Below, one piece after another: positions 61,052 to 64,000 of a stretch of DNA of 64,000 bases. The stretch is from Oscillospiraceae bacterium (GTDB lineage: Bacteria > Bacillota > Clostridia > Oscillospirales > SIG627). Below the pieces are notes generated by a model. That model made no database searches, was not told the DNA's origin, and saw nothing but the letters and a program-made list of their open reading frames with translations. The stretch is taken from the NCBI GenBank assembly GCA_015063605.1, contig SVTV01000013.1:1-64000 (forward strand). The letters run 5' to 3'. Each line of letters opens with the position of its first letter. Positions within the stretch are counted from its first letter, which is position 1. Made by a program: the position numbers and the translations under genes.

Positions 61052-61609
61052 ATGGAATTCCGGTTAGTTTTTACAGCAGTTGTCATTCTTATTATTCTGT
61101 TTCCACATATACGATGGTTTTCAAAACGACTAATTTTGAAAAACAAGATCAAAAAGCTTTGCATAAGGAATAGTTACATAATTTATCCTACTCATAAATT
61201 GTGGTTTCTCGGAAGTAAAAGTTCAAAGAATTGCGATTTTTATATAGAAACAGAAAATCAAATTTTCTCAGTCAAATTATTTGGTGTACTAAGAAGAAAC
61301 TCTTACTTGATTTTCAAAGAAGAGGGCGGCTATTTTATCAGAGGTTTACTCGCTCTTGTTTCACGAGGCTGGGCACATATTTTGACGTTTGAAGGAAAAC
61401 TAAAACAACTCCCCGTGTACAATTTCAAATACAAATATATGAATGAATGGGAAAATAAATCAATACGACAGATTCTTTTAGTAAATCCTGTTCCTATGGA
61501 TTTTCGATATCAAACCAAACACGGATGCGAGATCAATATAAGTGCCGGTGAGTTCATAAAAGGTATGGAAATCAATTCATTATCTAACTTTTTGAAAGTG
61601 CTGAAATAG
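61052..61609 (+). CDS. hypothetical membrane-anchored protein
   Basis: A 185-residue protein with one N-terminal membrane helix (about residues 4-20) followed by a basic stretch and a domain rich in Lys, Phe and Tyr. No family was recognised. GGGAGGG lies 8-9 nt before ATG, immediately after the transposase fragment stop. It may have arrived with the mobile segment or been placed under its control. Three copies of an 11-bp repeat cover its stop codon. Confidence 0.6.
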   Translation: MEFRLVFTAVVILIILFPHIRWFSKRLILKNKIKKLCIRNSYIIYPTHKLWFLGSKSSKNCDFYIETENQIFSVKLFGVLRRNSYLIFKEEGGYFIRGLLALVSRGWAHILTFEGKLKQLPVYNFKYKYMNEWENKSIRQILLVNPVPMDFRYQTKHGCEINISAGEFIKGMEINSLSNFLKVLK

Positions 61610-61638
61610 AATAAAAATAGAATAAAAATAGAATAAAA
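61606..61638. repeat. three perfect copies of an 11-bp tandem repeat
   Basis: ATAGAATAAAA is repeated three times without change; the first unit carries the stop codon TAG of the upstream gene, and all units have TAG in the same place but in different frames. Confidence 0.9.
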
Positions 61639-61643
61639 AATAA

Positions 61644-61684
61644 TGCTCCTTATATCGTAATGACATAAGGAGCACATTTTTGTG
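61644..61684. terminator. terminator between convergent genes
   Basis: TGCTCCTTAT and ATAAGGAGCA form a perfect 10-bp stem followed by CATTTTTGTG. Confidence 0.82.
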
Positions 61685-61697
61685 TTATAAATATTAA

Positions 61698-62117
61698 TTA
61701 TGCATCTGCATTTTTGTCAGCAGCTTCAGCATCGGATTCATCTTCAGCTTCACCTGCATCTTCTTCACCTTCAACAACTACTTCTATTTCGCAATCGTTA
61801 TCGGAGAAGAGCTCGTTTTCTTCGCAGCAATCGCAGCAGCATTCGTCTTCACAATCGCAGCAATCGTCGTCGCAGCAGCAATCGCAGTCGCAATCACAAT
61901 CATCGTCGCAGCAGTCACATTCTGCCTTTTCTGCAAGAGAGAGCTGATATTCGGTGTAAAGCAAATATGCGGAAGAAAGACCGCCTATAACACTGAGTCC
62001 TAAAAATGTCTTGGAAAGGCTCTTATTCTTCTTCAAATGTACAAGAAACATTATGAAGCTTATAAAAGACTGTGCAGCAAGTGCTATTCCGATATAAAAT
62101 TTTGTGGTTTTTTTCAT
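61698..62117 (-). CDS. Cys/Asp-rich membrane protein, metallothionein-like tail
   Basis: A 139-residue protein with two hydrophobic helices (about residues 7-27 and 36-55), then a tract of 17 cysteines in 32 residues (67-98), made almost only of Cys and Asp with CC, CCC and CDC spacing. An acidic Glu/Asp/Ala tail follows. AAAGGAG precedes ATG, so it is a real gene despite low complexity. The tract could bind many soft or divalent metal ions or be heavily disulfide-linked. No family was recognised. It lies immediately downstream of prfB. Confidence 0.75.
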   Translation of the reverse strand: MKKTTKFYIGIALAAQSFISFIMFLVHLKKNKSLSKTFLGLSVIGGLSSAYLLYTEYQLSLAEKAECDCCDDDCDCDCDCCCDDDCCDCEDECCCDCCEENELFSDNDCEIEVVVEGEEDAGEAEDESDAEAADKNADA

Positions 62118-62144
62118 GGTATTTCTCCTTTAAAATAATTTTAT

Positions 62145-63251
62145 CTATATAGTTTTTGATTTAAGATAAGCATTCATAAATTCATCAAGATCACCATCCA
62201 TGACCTTGTTGATATCGCCGTCTTCACATCCCGTACGATGATCCTTAACAAGCGTATAAGGCATGAAAACGTAAGATCTTATCTGCGCCCCCCATTCGAT
62301 ATTCATCTTGATACCCTTGATATCATCTATCTTTTCAAGGTGCTCACGCTCTTTGATCTCAAGAAGCTTTGATTTCAGCATCTTCATAGCTACTTCACGG
62401 TTCTGAACCTGGCTTCGCTCATTTTGGCATCCTACAACTATACCGGTAGGAATATGAGTTATACGTATAGCGGAGTCTGTTTTATTAACGTGCTGTCCGC
62501 CGGCACCGCTGGCACGGTGAGCTTCGATCTTAAGATCTTCTTCTCTGATCTCAACCGTTATCTCATCGGAAAACTCAGGTGTAACCTCAACCGATGCAAA
62601 AGAAGTATGTCTTCTTCCGGAAGAATCGAAAGGGGAGACACGGACAAGTCTGTGAACACCGGATTCACTCTTGAAATATCCGTAAGCAAACTCTCCTTCA
62701 ACCAAAAATGTTACACTCTTGATACCTGCTTCATCGCCGTCAAGGTAGTCGAGAGTCTTGAATTTATAGCCGCGTCTTTCAGCAAAACGCATATACATGC
62801 GGAAGAGCATCTCTGCCCAATCCTGAGCTTCAGTACCGCCTGCACCGGGGTGAATGGAAACGATCGCATTTCTCTTATCATATTCTCCGGATAAGAGAAG
62901 CATTATTCGCTGCTCCTCGCAAAGCTTCTGAATCTTTTCAACATCAGCTTCAATATCCTTAGCGAGAGATTCATCATCTTCCTCAATAGCCATAGCCAGA
63001 AGCTCATCGGTGGATTCCAAAAGATCGCTTAATTGCATAAAGGAATCATATTTATCCTTTTTGATCTTCAGTTCTCCCAAAACACTCTGAGACTTCTGAG
63101 AATCATTCCAAAAACCGCTTTCCTGGGTTTGAAGCTCAAGAGCATCAATAGCTTCCTTCAATTCGTTTGGCTTGATAGTATTTGCAAGCTCATCCACATC
63201 AACTCTTAAATTTTTTATCGTTTGTTTTAACTGCTCAAGTAATAAGACCAA
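62145..63251 (-). CDS. prfB: peptide chain release factor 2, no programmed frameshift
   Basis: A 368-residue RF2: PCRF domain, SPF tripeptide (206-208, VRVSPFDSSGRRHTSF) that reads UGA/UAA, and GGQ (251-253, ASGAGGQHVNKTDSA) for peptide release. The N-terminal region usually interrupted by the in-frame UGA frameshift site is one open frame here. TTG 63251 is the likely start, 8 nt after GGAGG; the two ATGs at 63278 and 63275 lie on the predicted transcription start with no ribosome site. The protein then begins MVLLLEQLKQTI, like other RF2s. Confidence 0.95.
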   Translation of the reverse strand: MVLLLEQLKQTIKNLRVDVDELANTIKPNELKEAIDALELQTQESGFWNDSQKSQSVLGELKIKKDKYDSFMQLSDLLESTDELLAMAIEEDDESLAKDIEADVEKIQKLCEEQRIMLLLSGEYDKRNAIVSIHPGAGGTEAQDWAEMLFRMYMRFAERRGYKFKTLDYLDGDEAGIKSVTFLVEGEFAYGYFKSESGVHRLVRVSPFDSSGRRHTSFASVEVTPEFSDEITVEIREEDLKIEAHRASGAGGQHVNKTDSAIRITHIPTGIVVGCQNERSQVQNREVAMKMLKSKLLEIKEREHLEKIDDIKGIKMNIEWGAQIRSYVFMPYTLVKDHRTGCEDGDINKVMDGDLDEFMNAYLKSKTI

Positions 63252-63283
63252 GGAAATATCCTCCAAAAAATTCATCATTCTAT

Positions 63284-63312
63284 ATTATACTATATTTTTT
63301 CGGTTTTGTAAA
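63284..63312 (-). promoter_or_regulatory. promoter of prfB
   Basis: TTTACA (63307-63312) and TATAAT (63284-63289) on the minus strand with a 17-bp spacer; the expected start point is near 63277. Confidence 0.8.
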
Positions 63313-63370
63313 TCCCTAAAGGATGAATATTTTGTAAATTATTGAACTTACGATAAAAAAGAAATTATTC

Positions 63371-63724
63371 TTAAAGAGGTTTACTGTTAAACAAAAGTGC
63401 TAATATGAAGCCGAAGAAAATTGCAGTACCCAAACCTACCGCAGCACCGGTAAGCGGTCCCGATAGAATACCTATAAAACCCGATTCATTTATTGACTCA
63501 GCAACACTTACCGCAAGACAATGACCAAATCCGGTCAAAGGAACAGTTGCTCCGCATCCCGCAAAATCAACAAGTTTTTCATATATACCGAATCCCGACA
63601 GTATCACGCCTCCGCATACGTAACCGACCAATATACGGGCAGGTGTCAATTTTGTATGATCGATCAGAATCTGAGCAAAAGCACAAATAAGGCCTCCGAT
63701 CAAAAATGCTTTTAAATACATCAT
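63371..63724 (-). CDS. spoVAE: stage V sporulation protein AE (SpoVAE/AEb)
   Basis: A 117-residue protein with about four membrane helices, the size and pattern of SpoVAEb. Family phrases are FLIGGLICAFAQILIDHTKLTPARILV and VPLTGFGHCLAVSV. It is part of the SpoVA channel that moves dipicolinic acid into and out of the spore. GGAAGGA selects ATG 63724; upstream codons overlap spoVAD. It follows spoVAD by 22 nt. The spoVA operon normally depends on sigma-G. Confidence 0.93.
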   Translation of the reverse strand: MMYLKAFLIGGLICAFAQILIDHTKLTPARILVGYVCGGVILSGFGIYEKLVDFAGCGATVPLTGFGHCLAVSVAESINESGFIGILSGPLTGAAVGLGTAIFFGFILALLFNSKPL

Positions 63725-63746
63725 AATACTATTCCTTCCTGATCTC

Positions 63747-64000
63747 TTAATCAACCCTTATATTCACAAGATGTGCTATTCCCGGTATAGGCAATCCTTG
63801 CATTACACTCAAAGGGCTGAGGAGAGCTCCCGTTCCGATAAAAAGTATATTCTTTAATACTCTTTGTGATAATTGTTTTATGAAATAACCGCTCATTACT
63901 GTTGCGGAGCATCCACAGCCCGAACCTCCGGCGTGCATATCCTGCTTTTTTGTATCATATATCATGATACCACAGTCAGTAAAGTTTTCACCCGCGTAAA
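63747..64000 (-). CDS. spoVAD: stage V sporulation protein AD, C-terminal part (cut by window edge)
   Basis: The frame is open to the window edge, giving the last 84 residues or so. It reads GENFTDCGIMIYD, then QDMHAGGSGCGCSA, ILFIGTGALLSP and the IPGIAHLV end, all diagnostic of SpoVAD (thiolase-like fold that binds dipicolinic acid). The listed ORF start at 63965 is an internal Met, not the true start. The 5' part lies beyond 64000. Confidence 0.94.
   Translation of the reverse strand, partial: YAGENFTDCGIMIYDTKKQDMHAGGSGCGCSATVMSGYFIKQLSQRVLKNILFIGTGALLSPLSVMQGLPIPGIAHLVNIRVD

Noticed and set aside
61700-61990. Plus-strand ORFs rich in Gln, His and Ser opposite the Cys/Asp-rich gene
   Set aside because: Low-complexity antisense translations of the Cys/Asp codon tract; only the minus-strand frame has a ribosome site and membrane helices.
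1-64000. CRISPR arrays, tRNA or rRNA genes, prophage genes
   Set aside because: No regularly spaced repeats, no tRNA-like sequence recognised and no phage structural or integrase genes in the ORF track. A tRNAscan-SE and CRISPR finder run would be decisive.

Overview
This window reads as chromosome of a spore-forming, low-GC Clostridia-type Firmicute. The right edge carries spoVAD and spoVAE homologues. Promoters match the sigma-A consensus closely (TTGACA-17-TATAAT is seen repeatedly), Shine-Dalgarno sites are AGGAGG-like, and some starts are GTG or TTG. The many glycan-active enzymes and sugar regulators, a serpin and a cobalamin riboswitch fit a gut or other carbohydrate-rich habitat. Genus cannot be assigned from the sequence alone. 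No rRNA, tRNA or CRISPR array was recognised.

Left part (1-14.4 kb). A type IV pilin-like protein is followed by an envelope group (NAGPA-type phosphodiester glycosidase, membrane-anchored protein with an InlB-like repeat, PAP2 phosphatase), folD, sfsA, a prepilin peptidase and a PilC/GspF platform protein. No assembly ATPase is visible. Then come a cupin, a DUF11 protein without a signal peptide, a DegT aminotransferase divergent from a ROK regulator around a perfect 12-bp-arm palindrome, a beta-propeller-like lipoprotein, and a leftward cobalamin-riboswitch operon (DUF4430 lipoprotein plus ECF S component).

Middle left (14.7-22.3 kb). A sigma factor, a putative membrane anti-sigma protein and a serpin lipoprotein form a tight operon. 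A DEDDh exonuclease has its promoter inside the serpin terminator. A YtrA-type GntR regulator with two identical-architecture operators heads an ABC transporter operon that ends in a large exported protein.

Sugar region (22.5-42 kb). It holds ROK glucokinase, mannose-6-phosphate isomerase, three separate regulators (AraC, AraC, ROK), Gfo/Idh/MocA oxidoreductases, a TIM-barrel isomerase, hibernation factor HPF, GH2 beta-mannosidase and an O-acetylhomoserine sulfhydrylase-like enzyme. It continues into a run of three paralogous parallel beta-helix lipoproteins followed by an oxidoreductase and a GpsA-like dehydrogenase.

Right part (42-64 kb). An RlmD-like RNA methyltransferase is followed by a resistance-like group (SF0329-like, ANT(6)-like, APH-like) and a NapH-like ferredoxin protein. 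A long co-directional run follows (GH3, GNAT, HAD, cyclase, small unknown, metallophosphoesterase, MFS, HD). Next are an AraC regulator divergent from a GH4 enzyme, a sugar nucleotidyltransferase/GNAT/oxidoreductase set behind duplicated promoters, and an ABC exporter next to an IS256 transposase remnant. The window ends with a Cys/Asp-rich membrane protein, prfB without the usual frameshift, and spoVA genes. The most distinctive items are the sigma/anti-sigma/serpin operon, the B12-riboswitch operon, the beta-helix triplet cassette, the Cys/Asp-rich protein and the frameshift-free prfB.
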